DNA of 64,000 nt, from assembly GCF_030813715.1 (NCBI RefSeq), contig NZ_JAUSUZ010000001.1, forward strand, positions 2,666,001 through 2,730,000, given 5' to 3'. The notes beneath the pieces are model-generated. The model saw only the letters and a program-made list of their open reading frames with translations, was not told the origin of the DNA and did not search any database. Numbering within the stretch: position 1 is the first letter of the stretch; each line of letters starts with the position of its first letter. Shown one piece after another: positions 17,871-25,610 of this stretch. A program made the translations under genes and the position numbers. Source of the stretch: Catenuloplanes indicus (lineage in GTDB: Bacteria; Actinomycetota; Actinomycetes; Mycobacteriales; Micromonosporaceae).

Positions 17871-17894
17871 TCGAAGCGCTTCGACGAACGTTCG
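17871..17894. promoter_or_regulatory. LacI-family operator pair before GH3
   Basis: TCGAAGCGCTTCGA (17871-17884) is a perfect 14-bp palindrome with the central CG typical of LacI-family operators. CGAACGTTCG (17885-17894) abuts it, and TTTCTCGA and TCGAGAAA extend the symmetry outward. It lies 47-70 bp upstream of the GH3 start, where a repressor would block the promoter. The LacI protein encoded in the same operon is the natural candidate. Confidence 0.7.
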
Positions 17895-18017
17895 AGAAAA
17901 GCTCCGAGGTCACACGGTTTCCAGCGTGTTACACCCGGAGCAAACAGAGGTTTGCACTCCCGGCCAGGCCCGGTCAAGGGGTGAGGAGCATCGATTCGAT
18001 GTCGTCCCATGCATCGA

Positions 18018-18031
18018 TGGAACCGCTCCCA
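18018..18031. promoter_or_regulatory. second LacI-type operator-like site
   Basis: TGGAACCGCTCCCA matches 12 of 14 positions of the TGGGAGCGCTCCCA palindrome known for CebR-like sugar repressors of actinomycetes. It sits between the GH3 promoter and the ROK gene stop, so it could act as an upstream auxiliary operator. Weak on its own. Confidence 0.35.
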
Positions 18032-18088
18032 CCGCAGCCTGCGGCTACGCCCAAGATCAATGAAACACACCGCATCAAAAAAAGCCGG

Positions 18089-19258
18089 TCAGGCGGCGAG
18101 CGTGGGCAGCACGCCGGCGTCCAGCGCGTCCAGCACACGGGCCGCGCCACCGGTCGCGGCCGCGCCCGGCCCGATCGCGGAGCCGGTGATCGTCACGCCA
18201 CCGGGGCCCGCGCCGATCTCCGCGCGCGCCGCCGGGATCAGCCACTCGGCCAGCGGTATGAAGTAGCCGCCGAGCACGATCACCTCCGGGTCGAGCACGT
18301 CGGTCAGCAGCGACAGGCCGTGCCCGAGGTGGCGGCCCACGTCGCGCAGCGCCTCCAGCGCGCGGGCGTCACCGGCCCGGGCCGCGGCCGCGACGCGCTC
18401 CACCTCCGGCGCGAAGTCGGCGATCGGGCCCTCCGCGTCCGCGTCCGGCAGTGCGCGCTGGATCAGCGACTCGATGCCGGCCAGCTCCTGCAGCGTGCCG
18501 CCGTGCAGCTGGAGCCGGCCGATCTCGCCGCTGAAGCCGCGCCCGCCGCGCAGCAGCCGGCCGTCGACGATCAGGCCGGCGCCGAGACCGGTCTCACCGG
18601 CCACGTAGATCAGGTTCCGCGCGCCGGTGTGGCCGCCGTAGCGCTGCTCGGCGAGCGCGGCGAGGTTCGCGTCGTTGTCCACCGCGACCTCGTACCCCGG
18701 CTTGCGCAGCGCCTTGATCAGGTCACCGCGCAGGTCCACACCGGACCAGCCGAGCGCGTCCGCACGGCGTACCGCGCCGGCCTCGTCGACCAGGCCGGGC
18801 ACGCCCACGGTCAGCCCGAGCACCCGCCGGCCCTGCGCGACCGCGCGGGAAGCGGCCCGCCCGGCGAGCGCCGCGATCGCGGAGACACCGCGGGCCGCCC
18901 CGGCGCGGCCGGTGAACGCGCGCCGCCAGGAGAGCAGCTGCTCGCCGGACAGGTCGACCGCGACCGCGGTCAGATGGTCGCCGGTGACCTCGATGCCGAT
19001 CGCCGCGTACGCCGAGCCGTCCAGCACCAGCATGGTGGCCGGGCGGCCGATCCGGTTCTCCGCCAGGCCGGTCTCGCGCAGCAGGCGGCGCTCGATCAGG
19101 TCAGCGACCAGGCTGGACACCGTGGCCTTGTTCAGCCCGGTGGCGGCGGCGATGCCGGCGCGCGAGACCGGGCCGTGCGCGCGCACGTGACGCAGCACGA
19201 CGGCCAGGTTCGTCGCCCGCACGTCGGCGAAATCGGCCGGCTGCGGGCCGCTCTGCAT
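18089..19258 (-). CDS. ROK-family transcriptional regulator
   Basis: Sugar-responsive repressor of the NagC/XylR group. N-terminal winged helix (PVSRAGIAAATGLNKATVSSLVADLIERRLL), then the sugar-kinase-like fold (IGIEVTGDHLTAVAVD; VDNDANLAALAE; GLGAGLIVDGRLLRGGRGFSGEIG). The CxCGxxGC zinc motif that normally follows GEIGH is absent (reads GRLQLHGGTLQEL), so the zinc site is lost and any kinase activity is very unlikely. ATG 19258 is preferred; TTG 19267 is possible. Divergent from the sugar ABC operon, which it probably controls through the site at 19362. Confidence 0.92.
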   Translation of the reverse strand: MQSGPQPADFADVRATNLAVVLRHVRAHGPVSRAGIAAATGLNKATVSSLVADLIERRLLRETGLAENRIGRPATMLVLDGSAYAAIGIEVTGDHLTAVAVDLSGEQLLSWRRAFTGRAGAARGVSAIAALAGRAASRAVAQGRRVLGLTVGVPGLVDEAGAVRRADALGWSGVDLRGDLIKALRKPGYEVAVDNDANLAALAEQRYGGHTGARNLIYVAGETGLGAGLIVDGRLLRGGRGFSGEIGRLQLHGGTLQELAGIESLIQRALPDADAEGPIADFAPEVERVAAAARAGDARALEALRDVGRHLGHGLSLLTDVLDPEVIVLGGYFIPLAEWLIPAARAEIGAGPGGVTITGSAIGPGAAATGGAARVLDALDAGVLPTLAA

Positions 19259-19361
19259 GGTGATCAACGTTTAGCCCCGCTCCCCGGTGTCCCGCCCACA
19301 TCATGCCCCATCCACCGCCCGGCGCCTCCCTTGTGGGCCCCTGCACCGTCGGCTACTTTGT

Positions 19362-19381
19362 TTAGTCACCAGACGAACTAA
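19362..19381. promoter_or_regulatory. candidate ROK operator upstream of the sugar ABC operon
   Basis: TTAGT, 10 nt, ACTAA inside a wider GTTTAGT...ACTAAC arrangement, 38-57 bp before the start of the binding protein. ROK repressors commonly bind such AT-rich TTAGTT-type dyads. The divergent ROK gene begins about 100 bp away. Confidence 0.45.
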
Positions 19382-19418
19382 CTCTAGCCCCTCGGACGTA
19401 CATCGAGAGGAGCCCGCG

Positions 19419-21074
19419 GTGACGAACCGCCGGACATTTCTAGGCATGGTCGGCCTGAGCGCCGCGTCCGTGGCCGGCGGCGGCCTGCTCGGTGGTTGCA
19501 GCCGGGAGCCCGGCTCGGCCGGCAGCGCCACCAACGCGGAGGCGGCCAGTGCGGTGGTGCCGGACTACCAGCCGGTGCAGCTGGTGCAGCCGGACATCAA
19601 GGGCACGCCGCCGGTCGCGGACGGCTACGTGAAGTACCCGGCGCAGACCGTCGCCGCGATCACCGAGAAGCCCGGCACCAGCGGTACGCCGATCTCCGCG
19701 ACCACGCCGTGGTGGGGCCCGCCGCCGCCCGCGACCGGGCAGAACGCCTACGTGGACGCGGTCAACGCCGCGCTCGGCGTGCCGGTGCGGTTCAGCGTGC
19801 AGGACGGCAACACGTACAGCGAGAAGGTCAACGCCATGGTCGGCGCGCGGGACGTGCCGGAGCTGCTGGTGATCCCGGGCTGGGACATCGGGCGCATCGC
19901 CCGGTTCTCCGAGGGCGCGCACGTGCTGTTCGAGGACCTCACGCCGTACCTGGCGAAGGAGAAGGGCGCGAACTACCCGATGCTGGCCGGGCTGCCCACC
20001 GCGGCGTGGAAGGACTCGGTCTGGGGCGGGAAGCTGATGGGCGTGCCGTTCCCGACGGACAGCCCGTTCCCGTGGGCGCTGTTCCACCGCAAGGACCTGG
20101 CGGAGGCGGCCGGGCTGGCCGACCCGACGAACCTGGACGAGCTGTACGCGTACGGCAAGAAGCTCACCGACCCGGGCAAGGGCGTCTGGGCGTTCGGCGA
20201 CATCGCGGCCGAGGTGCAGCAGGCGCTCGGCGTGCCCGGCTCGCAACAGGGCTGGCGGAAGAACCCGGACGGCACGCTGGTGCACAAGTACGAGACCCCG
20301 GAGTACAAGCAGGCGGTCGAGTTCATGATCCGGATCCACCGGGACGGGCTGATGCACCCGGACCTGGCCGGCAGCAGGGGCGGCGACGCGAACGCGCTGC
20401 TCCGCGCCGGCAAGGTGGTCTGCTGGCAGGGCGGTCTGGGCGTCTGGCGCGGACTGCAGCGCGACGAGGCCCGGGTGAACCCGGCGTTCAACCTCCAGCC
20501 GGTCAAGGTGTTCGGCGCCGCGCCCGGGCAGAAACCGGTCCGCTGGCAGGGCACGCCCGGCATCATCTGGACGTTCGTCAAGAAGGGCCTGGGCCAGGCC
20601 CGCGTCGAGGAACTGCTGCGCGTGCTCAACTGGACCGCCGCGCCGTTCGGCACCAAGGAGTACGAGCTGCGCGAGTACGGCGTGGAGGGCACCCACTTCA
20701 CCCGCGCGGCCGACGGCACCCCGGTCACCAACGACCTCTACACCAAGGAGTTCGCGAACCAGTTCGGCTTCCTCGGCGGGCGGCCGGCGGTCATCGTCGG
20801 CGGCGCGGACGTGCCGAACTACGCGCAGGACTTCCTCGCCTGGGCCAACGACGCGATCCAGTACGCCGAGCCGGACCCGTGGACCGGGATCAAGGTGGAG
20901 ACGCCCACCAAGATCGCCACGATCGCGCAGCCGACCGAGGACAAACTGACCGACATCATGCGCGGCCGCCGCCCGATCTCCGACCTGGAGTCGATCGTCA
21001 CCGAGTGGCGCAACACCGGCGGCGACGAGGCCCGCGAGTTCTACGCCAAAGTCCTGGCCGACAACGGCCGATGA
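19419..21074 (+). CDS. sugar ABC transporter substrate-binding lipoprotein (family 1, LplA-like)
   Basis: 551-aa extracellular receptor for an oligosaccharide, of the large LplA/YtcQ type that pairs with LplB/LplC permeases. The signal peptide carries a twin-arginine motif (NRRTFLG, residues 3-9) and a lipobox LLGGC (Cys27), so it is probably a Tat-exported lipoprotein. The mature part has the family segments TTPWWGPPPPATGQN, WDIGRIARFSEG, and WGGKLMGVPFPTDSP. The GTG at 19419 is preceded by GAGAGG and places the signal correctly; longer in-frame extensions upstream are not supported. Its stop overlaps the next ATG (ATGA). Confidence 0.92.
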   Translation: MTNRRTFLGMVGLSAASVAGGGLLGGCSREPGSAGSATNAEAASAVVPDYQPVQLVQPDIKGTPPVADGYVKYPAQTVAAITEKPGTSGTPISATTPWWGPPPPATGQNAYVDAVNAALGVPVRFSVQDGNTYSEKVNAMVGARDVPELLVIPGWDIGRIARFSEGAHVLFEDLTPYLAKEKGANYPMLAGLPTAAWKDSVWGGKLMGVPFPTDSPFPWALFHRKDLAEAAGLADPTNLDELYAYGKKLTDPGKGVWAFGDIAAEVQQALGVPGSQQGWRKNPDGTLVHKYETPEYKQAVEFMIRIHRDGLMHPDLAGSRGGDANALLRAGKVVCWQGGLGVWRGLQRDEARVNPAFNLQPVKVFGAAPGQKPVRWQGTPGIIWTFVKKGLGQARVEELLRVLNWTAAPFGTKEYELREYGVEGTHFTRAADGTPVTNDLYTKEFANQFGFLGGRPAVIVGGADVPNYAQDFLAWANDAIQYAEPDPWTGIKVETPTKIATIAQPTEDKLTDIMRGRRPISDLESIVTEWRNTGGDEAREFYAKVLADNGR

Positions 21075-22060
21075 GCGCACCCACGTTGACGAAGAAGGCC
21101 GCCGAGCCGGTCACCCGGCCGGCTCGGCACCCGCGGCGCCTGCGCGACCGGCTGCGCCGCGACTGGCCGCTGCTGCTCATGGTCGTACCGGCGTTCCTGC
21201 TGGTCCTGGTTTTTCACTACGTGCCGACGCTGGGCAACGTGGTCGCGTTCCAGGACTACAACCCGTTCGCCGGCGACAGCCCGCTGGAGGCGTTCGTCTA
21301 CAGCGAATGGATCGGCTTCGGGAACTTCGAGGCGCTGTTCGAGGACCCGTCGTTCTGGGACTCGCTGCGCAACACGCTCGCCATCCTGCTCTTCCAGCTG
21401 GTCTTCTACTTCCCGCTGCCGATCGTCCTGGCGCTGCTGCTGCACAGCGTGCTCTCGCCGAGGCTGCGCTCGTTCATCCAGAGCGTCGTCTACCTGCCGC
21501 ACTTCTTCAGCTGGGTGCTGGTCGTGTCGTTCTTCCAGCTGATGCTGGGCGGCGCCGGCCTGCTCGCCCAGGTCGTCCGGGACGCCGGCTACACGCCGCC
21601 GGACATCATGACGAACCCGGACACGTTCCTCATGCTGGTCACGTCGCAGGCGGTCTGGAAGGACGCCGGCTGGGGCATGATCATCTTTCTGGCCGCGCTG
21701 GCCGCGATCGACCCGACGCTCTACGAGGCCGCCGCGGCCGACGGCGCCGGACGGTGGCGCCGGCTCTGGCACATCACGCTGCCCGGCCTGCGCTCGGTCA
21801 TCATCCTGCTGCTCATCCTGCGGCTCGGCGACGCGCTCAACGTGGGCTTCGAACAGTTCATCCTGCAACGCGACGCGGTCGGCCGGCAGGCCGCCGAGGT
21901 CCTCGACACCTACGTCTACTACCGAGGCGTGGTCGTCCAGCAGTACGGCATCGGCGCCGCCGCCGGGCTGTTCAAGGCCGCGGTCGGGCTGGTCCTGATC
22001 CTGGCCGCCAACAAGATCGCACACCGGTTCGGCGAGCAGGGGATCTACCAGAAATCATGA
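21071..22060 (+). CDS. sugar ABC transporter permease (LplB-like)
   Basis: 329-aa inner-membrane permease with a cytoplasmic Arg-rich N-terminus and about six helices (LLLMVVPAFLLVLVFHYVPTL as the first). The EAA loop EAAAADGAGRWRRLWHITLPGL contacts the ATPase. ATGA overlaps couple it to the binding protein upstream and to the second permease downstream. No ATPase gene follows, so a shared MsiK-type ATPase encoded elsewhere is expected, as known for actinomycete sugar importers. Confidence 0.93.
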   Translation: MSAPTLTKKAAEPVTRPARHPRRLRDRLRRDWPLLLMVVPAFLLVLVFHYVPTLGNVVAFQDYNPFAGDSPLEAFVYSEWIGFGNFEALFEDPSFWDSLRNTLAILLFQLVFYFPLPIVLALLLHSVLSPRLRSFIQSVVYLPHFFSWVLVVSFFQLMLGGAGLLAQVVRDAGYTPPDIMTNPDTFLMLVTSQAVWKDAGWGMIIFLAALAAIDPTLYEAAAADGAGRWRRLWHITLPGLRSVIILLLILRLGDALNVGFEQFILQRDAVGRQAAEVLDTYVYYRGVVVQQYGIGAAAGLFKAAVGLVLILAANKIAHRFGEQGIYQKS

Positions 22061-22998
22061 CTACCGCTGTTCCGCGCCGCTCGTCCCGCTCCTCCCGCCG
22101 GCCGGTCTGGGAGGAGAGACCCAGCGTCCTCGGCCAGCTCGGCAAGGGCACGATCCTCACGCTGGTCACCGCGGCCGTGCTGGTCCCGCTTTGGGTCGTG
22201 CTGGTCACCAGCCTCTCCTCCGCCGAAACCATCAACCAGGCCGGCGGGTACGTGATCGTTCCACGCGAGTTCGACCCGTCCGCGTACGTCGTGATCTTCT
22301 CCGGCGGGCTGATCGGCCGCGCGGTCTGGATCAGCACGCTGATCACGTTCATCGGCACCTCGGTCAGCCTCACGCTCACCGTGCTCGCCGCGTACGGCCT
22401 GTCCCGCAGCGACTCGGTCGCGCACCGGCCGCTGCTGTTCTACTTCCTGCTCACGTTCCTGATCTACCCCGGCATGATCCCGTCGTACCTGGTGGTCACC
22501 GGCCTCGGCCTGAAGAACAACCTGCTCGCGCTCACGCTGCCGACCGCGATCCAGGCGTTCAACCTGGTCGTGCTGCGCGCCTTCTTCATGAACATCCCGT
22601 CCGAGCTGATCGACAGCGCCCGGATCGACGGGGCCGGCGAGTTCCGCATCCTCACCCGGATCGTGCTGCCACTGTCCAAGGCGGTGGTCGCCGTGATCGG
22701 CCTGTTCTACGCGGTCGGCTACTGGAACGCGTTCTTCAATGCCATCCTGTACATCGACCGCAACGACCTCCAGCCCTTGCAACGCCTGCTCCAGGGCTAC
22801 ATCCTGCTCGGCCAGGCCCCACCCAACGTCGGCGGCGGCGCGGTCGTCCACATCCCCGGCATCGGCTACTCCGCCCCACCGAGCCTCGCCATCAAAATGG
22901 CCGTGGTCATCGTGACGGTCGTTCCGGCTCTGATCGTCTACCCGTTCATCCAGCGCCACTTCACCAAGGGCGTCATCATCGGCGCCGTCAAGGGCTGA
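22057..22998 (+). CDS. sugar ABC transporter permease (LplC-like)
   Basis: 313-aa second permease of the same importer. A short Arg/Ser-rich N-terminus, six predicted helices, and the EAA loop DSARIDGAGEFRILTRIVLPLS. C-terminus ends FIQRHFTKGVIIGAVKG, typical of LplC proteins. Starts at ATG 22057 within the stop of the first permease. Last gene of the sugar operon; convergent with the folate-enzyme-like gene. Confidence 0.93.
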   Translation: MTTAVPRRSSRSSRRPVWEERPSVLGQLGKGTILTLVTAAVLVPLWVVLVTSLSSAETINQAGGYVIVPREFDPSAYVVIFSGGLIGRAVWISTLITFIGTSVSLTLTVLAAYGLSRSDSVAHRPLLFYFLLTFLIYPGMIPSYLVVTGLGLKNNLLALTLPTAIQAFNLVVLRAFFMNIPSELIDSARIDGAGEFRILTRIVLPLSKAVVAVIGLFYAVGYWNAFFNAILYIDRNDLQPLQRLLQGYILLGQAPPNVGGGAVVHIPGIGYSAPPSLAIKMAVVIVTVVPALIVYPFIQRHFTKGVIIGAVKG

Positions 22999-23279
22999 CC
23001 CGGCCCCGATCCACTCCGCGGCGCAGGCGCGGTTGCCGGCGCGGGACCCAGCGCAGGCGCGCGCCCGAAATCTCGGCAGATAGCGCCGGACGGCAGCGAG
23101 CCGAGGCGGGGTGGGGCGGTGATGCGGCCGCCTTCTTGCGGGCGGGTGTGGGTGGGGGCGCTTCGAGGGCTGGGGTTGCGGATGCGGTGGCGGCGTGGGT
23201 TGTGGGAAGTGAGGGGGTGCGGCACCGGGGCCCGCGGGAGCACTGGGACCTGCGGGTCCCGGAAGCGGAAAAATCCGCT
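22999..23279. other. convergent gap after the sugar operon
   Basis: 281 bp without a gene. The right end is copy 3 of the dispersed element in reverse orientation; its AAGCGGA...TCCGCTT hairpin is also placed to end transcription of the minus-strand gene. The G-rich stretch at 23110-23220 shows nothing recognisable. Confidence 0.5.
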
Positions 23280-23282
23280 TTA
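23213..23282 (-). repeat. dispersed convergent-gap element, copy 3
   Basis: Read on the minus strand: AAGCGGATTTTTCCGCTTCCGG, a variable segment, GTGCTCCCGCGGGCCCCGG. The first block forms a hairpin AAAGCGGA/TCCGCTT with a T-rich loop just past the TAA of the folate-enzyme-like gene. Closest to copy 5. Confidence 0.7.
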
Positions 23283-24056
23283 GAGGTTTTTGCGTAGTTG
23301 TTGGAGGAGAGGGATCGCGGCGATCTTCTCCTCGGTGAGGTGCGGCCAGTGGATGTGGCCGGGAGTGCGTGCGGGGCGGTGCGGGCGGCAGTCGATGACC
23401 CGGTCGGGCGTGACGATCAGGTCGAGGGGGACGTCGTGACTTGTGGTGGGAATGTCGCCGATGGGACGCACCTGGGTCTGGTGGACGGTGGTGACGACGA
23501 GGGTGTGCGGGGCGATCAGGCCGGCGGCGGAGGCGACCGCGTATTCCAGGTCGGCGAAGCCGCCACCCTTGCCGAGGCGGGCGCCGTCCTCGCCGGCGGC
23601 CACGCAGCCGGTGACCACCAGGTCGACCGGGTGCAACTCGGCGACCGGGACGCGGCGGGCGGAGCGGGTCGCGCCGGCGATCGAGGCGGCGCGGCGCGGG
23701 GTGTCGGCCAGGTGTTCCGGGTCGAGGAGGAAGAAGGGCTCGGGCTCGGCCAGGCGGGGTACGGCCATGAAGACGGTCTTGCCGTCCTGCAGCGCGCGCT
23801 GGCGGACCGGGAGTTGCGCGGAGTCCGGGTTCGCCTTGATCGTGCGGGCGGCGGTCCACTCCGGCAGCGTGCGCAGGCGTTCGGCGGCGGCCTCGGCGCC
23901 GATGAAGTTGGAGATGCGGTGCCGGGCGCCGGGGAAGCGGGCGGCCTTCGCCGCGATCAGCGCGTCCCAGACCTGGTCGCGGAGCGCGGCCTTCGCGGCG
24001 AGCAGCTCGGCCGGGCCGCCGGCGTCGTGGTCGTGGCGCTTCGGCGGGCGGGGCAT
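23280..24056 (-). CDS. 5-formyltetrahydrofolate cyclo-ligase-like protein
   Basis: 258-aa protein of the MTHFS/MTHFSD fold, which converts 5-formyl-THF to 5,10-methenyl-THF with ATP. Seen: Lys/Arg-rich N-terminal helices, TIKANPDSAQLPVRQRAL (phosphate/substrate region), PVAELHPVDLVVTGCVAAG, and the glycine-rich LGKGGGFADLEYA. It is longer than classical FAU1/YgfA (about 180-200 aa) and resembles the archaeal-type/MTHFSD branch, whose activity is less certain. ATG 24056; stop TAA. Divergent from pyk. Confidence 0.78.
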   Translation of the reverse strand: MPRPPKRHDHDAGGPAELLAAKAALRDQVWDALIAAKAARFPGARHRISNFIGAEAAAERLRTLPEWTAARTIKANPDSAQLPVRQRALQDGKTVFMAVPRLAEPEPFFLLDPEHLADTPRRAASIAGATRSARRVPVAELHPVDLVVTGCVAAGEDGARLGKGGGFADLEYAVASAAGLIAPHTLVVTTVHQTQVRPIGDIPTTSHDVPLDLIVTPDRVIDCRPHRPARTPGHIHWPHLTEEKIAAIPLLQQLRKNL

Positions 24057-24178
24057 CCGCCGATCATCCCAAAAGCATGCGCCGGGTGGCCATCGGCCCG
24101 GCTCCAGCAGGACTTAAGAGCCGTTCAGCCAGGTCGTGTCGTCCGGGGGTGGGCACCACACGGGTACCGGCACAGGGC

Positions 24179-24184
24179 TAGCCT
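24179..24184 (+). promoter_or_regulatory. possible -10 of a leaderless pyk transcript
   Basis: TAGCCT ends 7 nt before the GTG start of pyk, a distance that places the transcription start at or next to the start codon. GAGG at 24186 is too close (2 nt) to serve as a normal ribosome site. Confidence 0.35.
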
Positions 24185-24191
24185 GAGGTAT

Positions 24192-25610
24192 GTGACACGC
24201 CGCGCGAAAATCGTCTGCACTCTCGGCCCCGCGACCTCGTCCCCGGAACGTATCCGGGGCCTCGTGGAGGCCGGCATGGATGTGGCCCGGCTGAACTTCA
24301 GCCACGGTGACCACTCCGATCACGAGCAGGTCTACCAGCTGGTGCGGGAGGCCGCGAAGGCCTCGGGCCGCGCCGTCGCCGTCCTGGCGGACCTGCAGGG
24401 CCCGAAGATCCGGCTCGGCCGGTTCGAGAACGGCCCACACGAGTGGCGCACCGGGGACTCCGTGGTCATCACCGGCGATGACATCATCGGCTCGGCCACC
24501 CGCGTCTCGTGCACCTACCGCAAGCTTCCGCAGGAGGTCAAGGTCGGCGACCGCCTCCTGATCGACGACGGCAGGGTCGCCGTCGAGGTCACCAACGTCG
24601 AGGACAACGACATCCACGTCCTCGTGGTCGAGGGCGGCAAGGTCTCGAACAACAAGGGCGTCTCGCTGCCCAACGTCGCGGTCAGCGTGCCGGCGCTCTC
24701 CGAGAAGGACGCCGAGGACCTGCGATTCGCGCTCCGGATCGGCGCCGACCTGATCGCGCTCTCCTTCGTGCGTACGCCGGAGGACATCAAGCTGGTGCAC
24801 AGCATCATGGACGAGGAGGGCATCCGCCGCCCCGTCCTGGCCAAGGTGGAGAAGCCGGAAGCGGTCACCCACCTGGAGGCGATCGTCGAGTCGTTCGACG
24901 GCGTCATGGTCGCCCGCGGTGATCTCGGCGTGGAGATGCCGCTCGACCAGGTGCCGCTGGTGCAGAAGAAGCTGGTGCAGCTCTGCCGGGAGAACGCGAA
25001 GCCGGTCATCGTGGCCACCCAGATGCTCGACTCCATGATCGAGAACTCGCGCCCCACCCGCGCGGAGACCTCCGACGTGGCGAACGCGGTGCTCGACGGC
25101 GCGGACGCGGTGATGCTGTCCGGCGAGACCAGCGTGGGCAAGTTCCCGGTGCTGACCGTGAGCACGATGGCCAAAATCATCGAGACCACCGAGTCCGGCG
25201 AGTTCGGCGTGCCGCGGCTGCAGCACGACCCGCGTACGCACGGTGGCGCGCTCACCGTGGCCGCGTCCCAGATCGCGCGGAACATCGGGGCGAAGGCGCT
25301 GGTCGCGTTCTCGCAGACCGGTGACACCGTGCGCCGCCTGGCCCGGCTGCACTGCGAGCTGCCGCTGCTGGCGTTCACGCCGATCTCGGAGGTCCGCGAC
25401 CAGCTGGCGCTCAGCTGGGGTGTGCAGACGTTCCAGACCGCGTTCGTGGAGCACACCGACGACATGTTCCGGCAGGTCGACGGCGCGCTGCTGGGCCTCG
25501 GCCAGTTCAAGCCCGGCGACTACGTGGTCGTCGTGGCCGGCACCCCGGCCGGCACGCCCGGCTCGACGAACACGCTGCGCGTGCACCAGCTCGGCACGCT
25601 GTCCGCGTGA
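24192..25610 (+). CDS. pyk: pyruvate kinase
   Basis: Last step of glycolysis: phosphoenolpyruvate + ADP to pyruvate + ATP. 472 aa. Seen: RRAKIVCTLGPAT at the N-terminus, RLNFSHG, the B-domain, the Mg/PEP-binding LAKVEKPEAV with ARGDLGVEMP, and SGETSVGKFPV; the C-terminal allosteric domain follows. GTG 24192. TGA overlaps the GTG of tesB (GTGA). Its position near pdtaR and next to tesB matches the order known in Mycobacterium and Streptomyces. Confidence 0.97.
   Translation: MTRRAKIVCTLGPATSSPERIRGLVEAGMDVARLNFSHGDHSDHEQVYQLVREAAKASGRAVAVLADLQGPKIRLGRFENGPHEWRTGDSVVITGDDIIGSATRVSCTYRKLPQEVKVGDRLLIDDGRVAVEVTNVEDNDIHVLVVEGGKVSNNKGVSLPNVAVSVPALSEKDAEDLRFALRIGADLIALSFVRTPEDIKLVHSIMDEEGIRRPVLAKVEKPEAVTHLEAIVESFDGVMVARGDLGVEMPLDQVPLVQKKLVQLCRENAKPVIVATQMLDSMIENSRPTRAETSDVANAVLDGADAVMLSGETSVGKFPVLTVSTMAKIIETTESGEFGVPRLQHDPRTHGGALTVAASQIARNIGAKALVAFSQTGDTVRRLARLHCELPLLAFTPISEVRDQLALSWGVQTFQTAFVEHTDDMFRQVDGALLGLGQFKPGDYVVVVAGTPAGTPGSTNTLRVHQLGTLSA

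Noticed and set aside
15257-19381. 1,374-codon plus-strand frame across GH3 and ROK genes
   Set aside because: Antisense shadow; no ribosome site, no recognisable domain.
10655-22998. Integrative element at tRNA-Leu
   Set aside because: No integrase, excisionase, replication or transfer gene, and no second copy of the tRNA 3' end was found by eye. Kept only as an island.
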